64,000 nt of DNA from Moesziomyces globuligerus. Taxonomy: Eukaryota > Basidiomycota > Ustilaginomycetes > Ustilaginales > Ustilaginaceae. Below the pieces are notes generated by a model. That model made no database searches, was not told where the DNA came from, and worked only from the letters and a program-made list of their open reading frames with translations. A program made the translations under genes and the position numbers. How positions within the stretch are numbered: the stretch's first letter is position 1; each line of letters opens with the position of its first letter. The stretch spans positions 124,001 through 188,000 of the forward strand of contig JARVLF010000024.1 of assembly GCA_030849465.1 (NCBI GenBank). Direction: 5' to 3'. This document shows, in pieces, positions 9,401-18,450 of the stretch.

Positions 9401-9733
9401 CGTGGCTTCCGGCACATTGTAGCCTGCGGGATCGTGGGTAGGAACATGACGTGTCTGCACGATCGACTCGATCCGCACGGTCCGTTTGCAAAGTACAACA
9501 CCTTGCCGACGGGCGACAAGGACGAGGATGTGCAGAGCATCGCACACGCTTACGTGCACCACTTTGCAGACGTGTTTGGTAGGACGACCAGAGCCGCGAC
9601 CGAGGTCGAGTTTGGCTTTGAACTTACAGACGAGGATAAGAGGCAGACGCTTTGCCAACGGCTCGGCATACGCGTGCGAGAGGACGAACAAGTCGTCCGT
9701 GCCGTCCGCGTCGGTCAGCATCGCGTAGAGTAG
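6422..9733 (+). CDS. LIP2: PPR-like helical region fused to mitochondrial lipoyl(octanoyl) transferase (Lip2/LipB)
   Basis: One uninterrupted frame of 1103 residues from the ATG at 6422, which has a good context (CACCATG); an in-frame ATG at 6350 is an alternative. The first 40 residues (MRAPRASFSGVAARNYAAVS and following) look like a mitochondrial presequence. Residues about 110-700 are helical and repeat-like, e.g. VVWQSLIRSRVDAGHLQEAR and TSYSAVLTALVEQDHHRLLL, resembling degenerate pentatricopeptide repeats. From about residue 785 it is a complete LipB-type octanoyltransferase: LLLLQHRPVYTEGRREE, RGGQITYHGPGQLVG at 901-915, Lys967 in KIASIG, HGFALNV, and the catalytic-type Cys1002 in VACGI. 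Lip2 moves octanoate from acyl carrier protein to lipoate-dependent enzymes. An internal ATG at 8693 would give a free-standing 346-residue Lip2, so two products or two genes remain possible. Confidence 0.85.
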   Translation: MRAPRASFSGVAARNYAAVSSSSSVARAPRLPELRGLSPQLTPSTQPTSSASELFQDLVHHSLRPVVSSLNPFSAGSSQPAIHLAWSSAPELDVNPATAGALQFPTGKRHESGKPKESRMFMILRLIRNNRILSAMTAFEQDMKDPSRSPFTLAQLECMLVALRIQSRSYASSRPSPMQPSPSAHELWRPARLDPSISAKSLPIPIQCMYAMSAVYDVSIELKHIPTAKMVSALLATFATTLAPEALLQAAHTAMTHLFPPAISSPRKIGHFWRNINLRALSTFIRVFGRSGAPEEGERFLKQWAQAQRANAPQPPTSMLEADVSVDLSGWGHNVVVWQSLIRSRVDAGHLQEARQWLDRYRLATKQLTATASDQGAMVLPVQPEPYLEYMTGIRNSILKFRSLHKIKRAISATHDLVKLMAVDHVPIDSSILAFVLDFDARCGDIAGGASLVNELSSLVESMALSDPALIRSLLRMRQVDIRKGGARASSSTEAAHQALPSTRFLIQTLVRVGENQTGTSRNQVAACRSRGTLNEALVTAVAERDYPAVIAVLNLFERWRITLTQTSYSAVLTALVEQDHHRLLLDESSQLTPSDSIRNLESTLASLARSGNGDQADAIRRAVGDQVSTSEGVVASAQPSTTLRQTQYLVRVLNRVCAAEITAAKAVGDLPAWVVRRPSEADDAVGASPSGWSGHEVRGCVIKSITAAQDELLGPRETREDCAIPSIKAPLFAAAPLLSPRRKSRAASTKAKSVRGMCTSVALRSAAPSGMDGESCGLAAKAAGDHTHLEPVRTIYIPGFVPYDLGLALQEHLVQERAQARQALRTLEDSRSASASTRAGLTLVEPSASEVEVRKQAAQDTLLLLQHRPVYTEGRREERENQGVAEALRALGADYRLTKRGGQITYHGPGQLVGYPILNLGAMGLASRCYVDRVQDSLVSLLRTRGVETVDPPDAHTGVWADEYHKIASIGIQVRHRVSSHGFALNVEPRAMRGFRHIVACGIVGRNMTCLHDRLDPHGPFAKYNTLPTGDKDEDVQSIAHAYVHHFADVFGRTTRAATEVEFGFELTDEDKRQTLCQRLGIRVREDEQVVRAVRVGQHRVE

Positions 9734-10069
9734 ACCCGTCCACCGCCCAATCGCACTTTGCTGAGCCATTGCCACTGTGTGTCGGACCGAGTCGCGACAG
9801 TGAGACGATTGCGAGGCTCGATGATCGAGGTGCGGCTGGCGAGGCGCTGGAATTCAACCGCGCCAGCCAGCCGTCGACATCATGGGCTGGATCGAGACTG
9901 CCCAGAGCATCGCGAGGCCTTCACACCCTTCTACACGATCCAAACCGCTCCCCGCCCGTAGCCTCAGTACGATAAAAAAAAAAAAAAAACCTGACATTCA
10001 TAGCTTGCGATCCATCTCCACCTCAACTGGGAGCAGACGTCGTCAAGTTGGTGTTCGAGAGTTGGACTT
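9734..10069. other. Convergent intergenic region with an A16 run
   Basis: About 336 bases between the stop codons of the LIP2 fusion (+) and the unknown acidic protein (-). It must hold both 3'UTRs. A run of 16 A residues lies at 9974-9989. No gene seen. Confidence 0.6.
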
Positions 10070-12748
10070 TCAATTTGCGTTTGCGACGCCCGCGAGTTCG
10101 TCCGACATGGCCTTGGCCAAGCTCGCGAGTCTTTCGGACCAGTATCCTGCGGTGTGACTCGGGGCATTGCCGTCTGAGATCCAACCTGGAGTCGTTGCGC
10201 CGGACGAGATCTCCTGGGCGCGGAGCTGACTCATCAGGGAGCGTTCGGCGTCTGCTCTGGGGGGCGATGTCGCGACGCGCACCTCCTCCGGCTGAGGTCT
10301 AGCTACCGAAGCCGGGGCTCGTCCGACCACTGCTGCCGATACGGCTCTCTTGCCCACTGGGCGGGTATACGATCCGATCGGACTCGTATACGCCGAGACG
10401 ACGTGGCGAGGTTCCATCGAGTGGCTCGCGCGTCTGTAACCGCCCAGCCCACTCGCAGGCAACTCGACCTGTCCTACATGTCGCCACAGCATCGGCTGTC
10501 TCGCATCCAAGGGCATACTCGCACCCAGACCTGCAGGCGATCTACCCAACGCCGATTCGCGGATAAACGCCGCATTACCGCCCAACGACCGACTCGCACG
10601 TTCGTCGTCGCTCGTCACGCCGGCATGTGCCGTCCTCTCGCGCGACCGGCGAAACGGTGGCAGCGTGATCGGCACCGCTTCCACCTCCCCCCTCAAGCCG
10701 CCCGGACTGAGCGGTTGCTGCCAACTCGCGCGCCGCGAACTCGCCGCACTGCCCGCACCGCCCTCGGACAGCCAACCATGCAGCAGGTTGGCGCGCGGCG
10801 CCTCGTAGCCATCGCTGTCCGGCTCGGTCGGCGTAGCGGGGGCAGAGTCCTCGAACGCGTCGGGGAGGAAACACATCGGGTGCGAGAGCGAGTCCTTGGG
10901 CGCCAGTCGTGCGCCCGTCCGCGACCCCGCCTGGCGGGGAGACGCCTGCGTAGACCGAGACGCGCGCGGCGCCCGCGGCGGCGACATGGCTCCCGCCGTC
11001 TGCAGCGGAAGCAGCACCGATGTACTGTGTCGTCGCCCCGTCGGCGCTACCCCCGCGTCCGTCTCCTCCATTCTCGGCTCCATCTGGGGCCGCGTTGAGC
11101 TCAACCCGCCCGCCGAGACGTCGAGCTCTTCCTCGCGACGCAGCGCACCGAGCGTGTCGCCGAGACTCGCGGGCCCCGAGGCCGAGGCGCTCTGGAGGTC
11201 GGACGCGCTCGAGGAGGAGGAGCGTTGCTCGTCTTCGTCCTGCTCGCTGTCGTGTTCCTCGTGCGAATCGTCGTCGTCCTCTTCATCCTCGTCATCGTCG
11301 TCGTCTTCCTCGTCTTCGCTGTAGCCCGAGCCCTCAGACGACGGCGGGTCATGAATGACCGCTTCCCAGTCGGCAGCATCGTGCACAGGCGGCGCCACCC
11401 TCTCGGGAGCCGGCGAGCGGATCGGATCGGTGCCTCGAATGCCACGCAGTCGCTGCGGATACGCGAGCTTGCTCGGTGCGGGACTGGCGGATAACTTCTT
11501 GGCCCTCCTCGCCGCATGTGCGGGCGAGAGGCGCGCGGCGCGCTGCGGCTTGGGACACTCTGCGAAGGCTAGCGCTCTGCGCGACGGCAGCGCCGCCGGC
11601 CCACCATCGTGCTTGTCATCGTCGCTCGCAGCATGCGCGCGCGCCCGGGGCGAGTGGGGCCGTTGCGCTGGCCTGGGCGCTACCGCCGCCGGCCCAGGAT
11701 CGCGCGGCGGGGCGGGAGGATCGACAAAGATGAGCTTGCGCTCTGCGACCGGTGGTGCCGACGGCTTGGATTCCGCGTCGCTCCTGACGCTGTGGAAGAT
11801 GGGCGTGACGATAGACTCGGTGTGCGGCTTTGGATCGCGTGCGGGCTGTGCGAGTTGCGAGTCCGAGAGGTCTTGCGGATCGGCGTCCGAGGCGACGGTG
11901 GGCGAGGTGGCGACGCTCGAGCCGCGTGAGCTGCTGCGTACGGCCCAGCTGGAGCGGGTCGAGGCGGTCTCTTCGCCTGCCGATGAGGCGCTGTGTTGGC
12001 GCGAACGCGTCGTGTGGCGTGCGTGCGGCTGCTGTTCGGGCGCATTCGCCTCGCCATGGCTAGCGTGCCTCGCCGCGCGCTCCGCGGCACGTTCGAGCAC
12101 GTCGGCATGCTCCTGGATCACCAGACTTCGCTTTCTTGGTGCCGATTCCGCGTGCCTACCAGAGTTGGACGTGGTGGAGCTTACAGCGTTCTGGCCTGCC
12201 TCTGGTCTCTCTGTGCCGAGGTTGGGCGGATGCGGATGGCGGGAAGAGGCGTGGAGAGTGACGTCCCTGTGAGGCTCGACAAAGTGCAGACGGGAGCGTG
12301 GTGGATGGGTAGTGGAATCGGTAGACAGCGTCTTGGGAGTGGAGGTGCGGTCGTCGGATTGCGAAGCGTCTCTGCGTAGAATGCCTAAGTTGGTGGCCGA
12401 GACGCTACGCTGCGGCTGGGCACCGGACGATACGATGGCGGCGGAAAGAAGCGACGGTCTTGCTGCATCGCTGGTGTGTTGGTGAGCGCGAGACGACGGA
12501 GGCTGGTCGAGGGAGAGGCGTTGGAATGGCAGCTCAAAGGCGCCGTTGGCTGGCTCGGGCGATGTGGTGAGCGAGGGCAGGGTGCGCTTTTCAAACGTCA
12601 ATGGAGCCACCTCGGGCGCGGCGGTCGAGGGAGACACGGGCTCGGTCACGGAGCTGTGCTCTCTGCCCTGAGCTGCATCGTGCTTGCTCGACGCGGCGCG
12701 CAGCACCGAGGGCCTGCCTGGCGGCGTGACAAAGGTGATCGTCGGCAT
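10070..12748 (-). CDS. Acidic, intrinsically disordered protein of unknown function
   Basis: 892 residues from the ATG at 12748; the start MPTITFVTPPGRPSVLRAAS is the likely N-terminus. I recognise no family. Composition is Ser/Ala/Pro/Arg-rich with a long acidic run of Asp/Glu around residues 475-510, just after HDPPSSEGSGYSEDEED. Order-promoting islands are LRGIRGTDPIRSPAPERVAP, MCFLPDAFEDSAPATPTEPD and the C-terminal helix-like YWSERLASLAKAMSDELAGV. Many SP/TP sites suggest phosphorylation. Such proteins are often nuclear or cytoskeletal regulators, but that is speculation. Codon use (C/G third positions) and the continuous 2.7-kb frame support a real gene. Its upstream side opens into the 12-kb gene-poor region. 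Confidence 0.75.
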   Translation of the reverse strand: MPTITFVTPPGRPSVLRAASSKHDAAQGREHSSVTEPVSPSTAAPEVAPLTFEKRTLPSLTTSPEPANGAFELPFQRLSLDQPPSSRAHQHTSDAARPSLLSAAIVSSGAQPQRSVSATNLGILRRDASQSDDRTSTPKTLSTDSTTHPPRSRLHFVEPHRDVTLHASSRHPHPPNLGTERPEAGQNAVSSTTSNSGRHAESAPRKRSLVIQEHADVLERAAERAARHASHGEANAPEQQPHARHTTRSRQHSASSAGEETASTRSSWAVRSSSRGSSVATSPTVASDADPQDLSDSQLAQPARDPKPHTESIVTPIFHSVRSDAESKPSAPPVAERKLIFVDPPAPPRDPGPAAVAPRPAQRPHSPRARAHAASDDDKHDGGPAALPSRRALAFAECPKPQRAARLSPAHAARRAKKLSASPAPSKLAYPQRLRGIRGTDPIRSPAPERVAPPVHDAADWEAVIHDPPSSEGSGYSEDEEDDDDDEDEEDDDDSHEEHDSEQDEDEQRSSSSSASDLQSASASGPASLGDTLGALRREEELDVSAGGLSSTRPQMEPRMEETDAGVAPTGRRHSTSVLLPLQTAGAMSPPRAPRASRSTQASPRQAGSRTGARLAPKDSLSHPMCFLPDAFEDSAPATPTEPDSDGYEAPRANLLHGWLSEGGAGSAASSRRASWQQPLSPGGLRGEVEAVPITLPPFRRSRERTAHAGVTSDDERASRSLGGNAAFIRESALGRSPAGLGASMPLDARQPMLWRHVGQVELPASGLGGYRRASHSMEPRHVVSAYTSPIGSYTRPVGKRAVSAAVVGRAPASVARPQPEEVRVATSPPRADAERSLMSQLRAQEISSGATTPGWISDGNAPSHTAGYWSERLASLAKAMSDELAGVANAN

Positions 12749-13330
12749 CCTTGTGACGTGCGAGGGCTATGTTCGCGACTGGTTCCGTTGTAGCCTGGTG
12801 GGAGCTTCAACAAGCCATGACGGGTGTGGATGGCTGCAGCATGAGCCTTGCTATCCGGAAGGTCGGTGAGGGGAACGGCTGCAAGGCTGGCAACGGGCTG
12901 GGGGAAGGATGAGGCGCTAGCACTCGATGCTGCAAGGACGTCGGTGCGTCATTCGAACGCGAGATGGGCACTTGCGGAGGCTCGGAGCTCGTCGATGTGT
13001 GTTGAGCAGGTGGTGGGCAAGTATCGAAGCGCCCAAAGTCGAGCTAGCCAAGCCAGACGAGAGGCTGAGGGTGAGGGTGATTGGAGGCGGTGGAGCGAGC
13101 GTGGACCCTGGCTACTGTAGGATGCGATGTGAGCGTGTGCTTGTGAGTGGGCTTTGGTTCGCAACGGCGCTCGCCTCTCGTGTCCAACAGCGGCTGTGGA
13201 GCGCAGCTTGCAGCACTTTGCATCTCGTGCGGCGCATCTCGCGCGGCGCATCTCGTGCGGCAAGCGTGGCTCAGTTTCCACCAAACAAAAAAAAAAGCTG
13301 CAAGCATCTGCAGCTCGTTCGAGATCGCGA
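12749..13330. promoter_or_regulatory. Upstream region of the acidic unknown protein gene
   Basis: Immediate 5' flank of the - strand gene ending at 12748. It is G-rich on the + strand (C/T-rich in the gene's own direction), as fungal leaders and promoters often are, and has a T-run in gene orientation near 13300. It contains the 14-bp triple repeat at 13219-13260. No core promoter element is certain. Confidence 0.35.
13219..13260. repeat. Three tandem copies of a 14-bp unit
   Basis: Units at 13219-13232, 13233-13246 and 13247-13260 follow the pattern (C/T)GCATCTCG(T/C)GCGG. Two positions vary. Its place about 500 bp upstream of the - strand gene could make it a binding-site array, but nothing else supports that. 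Confidence 0.8.
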
Positions 13331-14262
13331 GGCCCAAGTTTCAAACTCGTTCAGCACGATCTCACATCTTTCGCCAATGCACTTCGACATCACTCGGCGG
13401 CCCGACCCCGAGCTCGTCTTGAGATGCAGTTCAACTGCGGAGGCCTCTTTCCAATCGCAAGCGCTGGTGATATCGGCCGACTTGCCTCTGAAAATCGGGC
13501 ACTCATGATCGGGGATGACAAATTCAAATTCGCTCCACCTCGCACCGAACAGGAGAAACCGCCTCTCTCAATAAGGGTCGCTCGCCCGTGTGAGCGCGCT
13601 CGATGCTTGTCTCAGATGGAGCGGTGAACCACGGCCGAGAATCTACGCGTCGCCACATGACACTACTCGGAAGGGGCTGTGCTGCCACTGGCGCGGGGGA
13701 TTTCGTTCGTACGGTTGGGTTTGGCGAGTAATGCCGGCGATCTAGCGACCCGTTTGCGGGGCCGAGTGTCTGGGCTGGCTCTAGAGCACATGCAACTGGC
13801 GGAGTAACTGCGTAATTCGTCAGCTCGAGGATCACTGCCACGTCCAGGCAGTCACCGGAAACAACGAGTGGAGGTCATGTTGCGGCGAATGAGGCCTGCG
13901 GATCGGCAAGGATACAGAAGTCGCCGTGGTGCGAGCTAGCCGCATTTGTTTGTCCGCTCCAGCCAGCTCCGACTACCGCACGCACCGCTTTGGCGAGACA
14001 CAATCGACCTCTGCACCCAGCCGAAAAGAATTCTAAAAGCGGAGAAGATTTCACCGTGGCGATTTCTACGCTTTCGTCCGGCCTTTACAGTGCGCCAAAG
14101 CGAGGCGGGTGATGGAAGCTGGACTTGGCTCGCTTGTATGGGCTGTGCAGGCTCCCAGCCCGACCATGGGACCCGTCCAGCTCGGCTCGGCCATGTGCGT
14201 TTGATTGAACCTTACTCCTGGCGAATGCTCAACAATCGCACCCATCGCTTTTTTCCGACCTG

Positions 14263-14310
14263 GGAAAAAGAGATAGAAAAAGAAAGAAAAATAATTGAAA
14301 TTATTAATAA
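14263..14310. other. AT-rich island with a short palindrome
   Basis: A sharply A/T-rich stretch in otherwise GC-rich DNA: purine-rich A/G runs followed by ATAATTGAAATTAT at 14291-14304, an inverted repeat with 6-bp arms and a GA spacer, then TAATAA. This could be an unwinding element or decayed insertion; function unknown. Confidence 0.6.
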
Positions 14311-17196
14311 CGAAGAACGCCGTGGTCCAACTGGACGGTATCGACGTCCGGCACAGCGAGTTGTGCCACCCCTTCCGTCGCTGCTGTCGTTGCTGTCGTT
14401 AGCAGCCCCAAATTGCCGCCGCCAGAGACGCTAGGGGGTGTGCTGGGCGTCGTCGCCCAGGTTGATGGCCGTCGAAGGACGCAGTCTCGAGCGCCGAGCG
14501 GGACCTGCTCGGAAGTCGGCGATGTGAGCTTCGGCGATTGTGTGCGCTCGCTAGTCGAGCCGACTGAGCCGGAGTCGCTCGCGTTCCTAGCCGGTGCTGA
14601 GGGCAGGAGCTGCCAAAAGCACCCAAGTTCACATGCGCTTCCAACCGCACCAGCATCCGACCAGCGTAGCACCCACGTGCGGTGTAGCGTGTAGCCTTGG
14701 GCGGATTCCGGGAACGTCGGCATGGGAACGAATCGCGACCCGGATGTATTGCCGAGGAAGAGGAGGGGGAAGGGGTCGACGTAAATTTATTGCGTGGCTA
14801 TCCGTCGTGGCAGTGCTCGCTCCCAACTCGTGGCCAAGGGGTCCAGTTTCATAGGTTTCACAAGTTCGTTCAGCTAAAAGTCGCCGTAAGGGTCCTGCTG
14901 GCAAGCGCCGGCGAACCGCGCGCTTTCGCGCGCCTTCCGACTTCCGAACTTGCGTGAGAAAACTGCTCACAGGCGTGCCAACGCTCTGGATGAATTGCCG
15001 AATGCAAACCGCTAAGCTCTCACCAGGCACCACCACGCGCGCTCGGCTAACCAATTTGCAATACGTCATCCTCGCCAGCAAAGGCCTCAGAGTGCGAACG
15101 AGCGTTGGTGAGCAGGCAAAGTGGGGGAAAAGGCGAGAAAAAGGAGGAGGAAAAATCGGGTTCCGTGATTTCGCAGGTCGCTCCAGCTTGCGCGGGCAAA
15201 GAAAGCCAAATTCGCTCCAGCAAGCCCTGCGCCATTCTTCCGAGAGCGACCCACCTCGAGATGCGGACCAAGCCGAGGCTCACTCGAGATGAAGGACATG
15301 CGTCTTCTCGGCCGATTCCGATAGGTTTCCACGGCTCTGAGGTGGGCGTCAAGGGTGATCGATCCGAAGCCAAGGTGCGGTTCGGGAGTGGTTAGGGTCT
15401 GGTGTACCGTTGAAACGCCGCGGCTGGCAGAACACGCGGGAAGCAGCTGGACCCGCCATGCACAAGGGTAGAGCGACGGCTGGGCGTCAGGACATCCTAG
15501 CAGCACCTTGCTGGCGGGGGTCCGGGTTGGAGGGTGGCTCAGCAGCTGCAGATCGGACTCGGAGTTGCAAACCTCGCGCGATACGGTAGCGCATCGGGCT
15601 TCGTCTGGCATCGGTTTCGCAGCTGCGGGTGACCCACGCGGAGGTGAGACATGGAAGCCTAGCAAAACGCTTGTTTTTTTTTGGCTTGGCCGGCATAGAG
15701 TGCACCACCAGAGAGCGCCTTTGGCTCCGCCCTAGCTTCAGTCCGAAGGCCGAGATGGCTTATTCGTCCTGCACACGCATGCTGGCGTGGGGCGACTCGT
15801 GCGTGGTGGTGCGCTATTTGTTACTCCGCTCCGCTTGTCGTCACCAAAGTATGACAACCCACCCACGCTCTCGCCGAACCCTACCGTATGGCTTTGCTCT
15901 TGCACTCAAAACAACCCCCCCGGGGCCTTTTGGCCATCCGCCTCATCCCCCCCAGACCTCAATCGCCTCCAAAGCCCGCATAGTGGCTTGGCCATAATGA
16001 GAGCTCGTGTCGTGTCGATCGCTGCAGTTTCGTCGTCCGATCCCGACTTGGATACTGTACGCTCAATGCACCCGCGTGGCACACCCGCTGCTCTGGCAGC
16101 TTGGCGGATCGACAACCACGCCCCCACCCCCCTTTGGGCGCGATTGGAAGATGCCCCAACCAAATTGGCGTTGTGGCGTGCGTGCACCTCGGGCTTGCAC
16201 TGTCGACTGCCGGCCGACGATCGCTGCTGCCTCGTTGCGGGTATGAGTCGTTCGTCGGGTCGGTTATCGTAGTTCGGACATGAAAAAGCGGGAGCCGCTC
16301 GCTGCCATCCGGGAACCCGGTCGCGTTGACGATCGCCCTCTGGTTTAGAGTGCCGAGCCGACCCAGAAGTGCGTCCAGCCGTCAATTTCAAGGACCGCCC
16401 TCGCAGGAGGTCCCTCGATGCTACTGCATGGTGAGGGATGGTATCGAGTAGAGGAGCGGTAGCATGGCATCGATGCGCGGCACGCTGTGCGCCGACGTGC
16501 ATTGGCGATCCTCTTGCAATCTGATCGCGTTGCCATCGGGTCGGCTCCCGCCGTCCGCCGTCAACTGTGCGAGTGGGGTGCGGCTGTGGTGCCGCCGAGA
16601 AGTGTGAAAAGCAGAGATACGAGCGCACATCGCCGTCTTGTTTTTTTGATGGTCGCTTTTTCTTCGCGCTGATTTTCGATCGAGAGTAGACTTAGCGCCC
16701 CTGTTTGGTTAGGCCCCCCCGATTTTTCCTCTTGATCCGAAGGAATTCGTGCAGCCGAGGCTGCAAGTCGACCAGAGAGTTGCAGCTACGGCGATCCCCC
16801 AACGCAAGAGCACGAGCTGGAAAGGCATGTACGCCCTTGTGCAGAAGCGAAGCGAAGCTCGCCAGTCGCGCACCGGCCACACCTCAATACTATACGGTAG
16901 AGGCTCGACTCGCTCGTCGATGCAGGTGGGCGTATACGTGGGCGTCGACGCGGCTGCACGCTAGCATGGCCTTTGCCGATGCTCACCGTCTCGTTCGGTT
17001 CCGCCCCCCGACCCGGATGAACGTGTGCTCTTTCGACGAGGTACTCCACCTCCCACGACGATCGACGGTGCAGCCAACGCGCAGATTGCCGGCGATGAAG
17101 ATAGCGAGGTACCGAACGATCGTGGCTTGCGTCCGAATTCCGCATCTCGGCCCTTCTGATCGCTCACCAGTAGCTCCATGGTGCAAGTGCACATCG

Positions 17197-17249
17197 GCAT
17201 TTACGCCGACCAAGGATAGCTCAGGTACACCAAGTCTTGGCGTAAATGC
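17197..17249. repeat. 11-bp inverted repeat with 31-bp spacer
   Basis: The left arm GCATTTACGCC at 17197-17207 and right arm GGCGTAAATGC at 17239-17249 are perfect reverse complements. The spacer contains a second short pair (CCAAG/CTTGG). It could form a hairpin or be a dimeric protein-binding site; no adjacent gene explains it. Confidence 0.75.
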
Positions 17250-18413
17250 GCAGAGGCAGCCGGTACGATTTACGTTTACGGAATCGACGGTAGGTCGCCG
17301 AGACACTTGTGCAAAAGGTCGCCAAAATGCAATCCTAAATTTTCTGTCTGGCGCAGAAAGGGCCAAGCCGACGTGGCGGACGCGTTTGCGTCGGCAGTAT
17401 GCGTGATTGAGTCTCGGGATCTACAGCGCGTCTGCTTGGCTCCCACTGCAGACCGTACCTCTCGCCCCTTGCTCCTCCTTTTCGCACTGCCAGACTCAAG
17501 CCCCAAATTGTTTCAAGGCATTGGGTTGCAGCGTGCTGAGAGCTGAATATCGATACCAATGCCAATGGATGCCGAGAAGCGAGTGCAGCGGTGACGGCCG
17601 GCGTCGTTCGGAGAGCCCAAGCCAACTTTAATCGCCGTGAGGAGGAGGGGGCGGGATCGGCGCTGGCGCCGCATCTCCAACCCCCGAAATGCCACTTTAG
17701 GCTCCAGGGTGCTGGACTGGAAGCTTGCGGAGGTTGGATGGAGAAAGAACGCCGCCCGTGACGCGCCTCGCTCCCATCACAGTACGCTCTCCAGCCTCAT
17801 GGCACCTAGCCGAGCGCGTTTGCCGAGCCAATCGCACTCCCACACCATGCAGCGCACGCAGGCCACGCAGAGGTATCGCGGGCCCCGACCGGCCACACCA
17901 GCCAGCGCATGCCTCCCCCCCCCGCGCTGCTAGGGTCCACCCTTGCATCGCCTCGCCGAGAATAGATCGGCCACTGCTTTCAGGGTGTACGATCAAGTGC
18001 AGTTGTAGGGTGGCCAGTTTCTTTTCGTTCCCATGCACGAGTGTGGCCTGGCTGTGGGAGTGAGGGCATACAGCATGTCGGGCGACTCGCCGGGCAAGCG
18101 TAGTTTTGTTTGGCCAAATGTCTCACAGCTGCTCGTGCTCACTGCACCCAGTCCTCGAATGCGCCTGCAGTCAGGCTGTTGAATTCGACTCCAACGTTTG
18201 CCAAATTTCTGGTCCGCCCTTTTTTAACTGAAAAGTATAGTAACGTTCTTGATGGCTGGGGGGTTCTTTTTTCAGGGCTGGCGATTGCACGTGGAGGTGT
18301 GAGTTGGCTTCTGGACGTGTGGCCCCTGCGGGCCAGAGGCGGCAAGAGACCCTGTGACGAGCGGTCTGGCGCGGTGTGGGAATTCAAGCACCGCCACGTC
18401 CCGGGCAGCTTCC

Positions 18414-18416
<3 letters not shown>

Positions 18417-18450
<34 letters not shown>
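18417..18450. repeat. Homopolymer of 34 T (A34 on the - strand)
   Basis: An uninterrupted run of 34 T residues, the longest A/T homopolymer in the window. It could be a mononucleotide microsatellite or the poly(A) tail of a retroposed sequence lying to its right on the - strand. Confidence 0.95.

Noticed and set aside
17215..17290. tRNA-like D-box TAGCTCAGGTA
   Set aside because: No B-box-like GGTTCGANNCC follows at the required distance and no cloverleaf stems can be formed.
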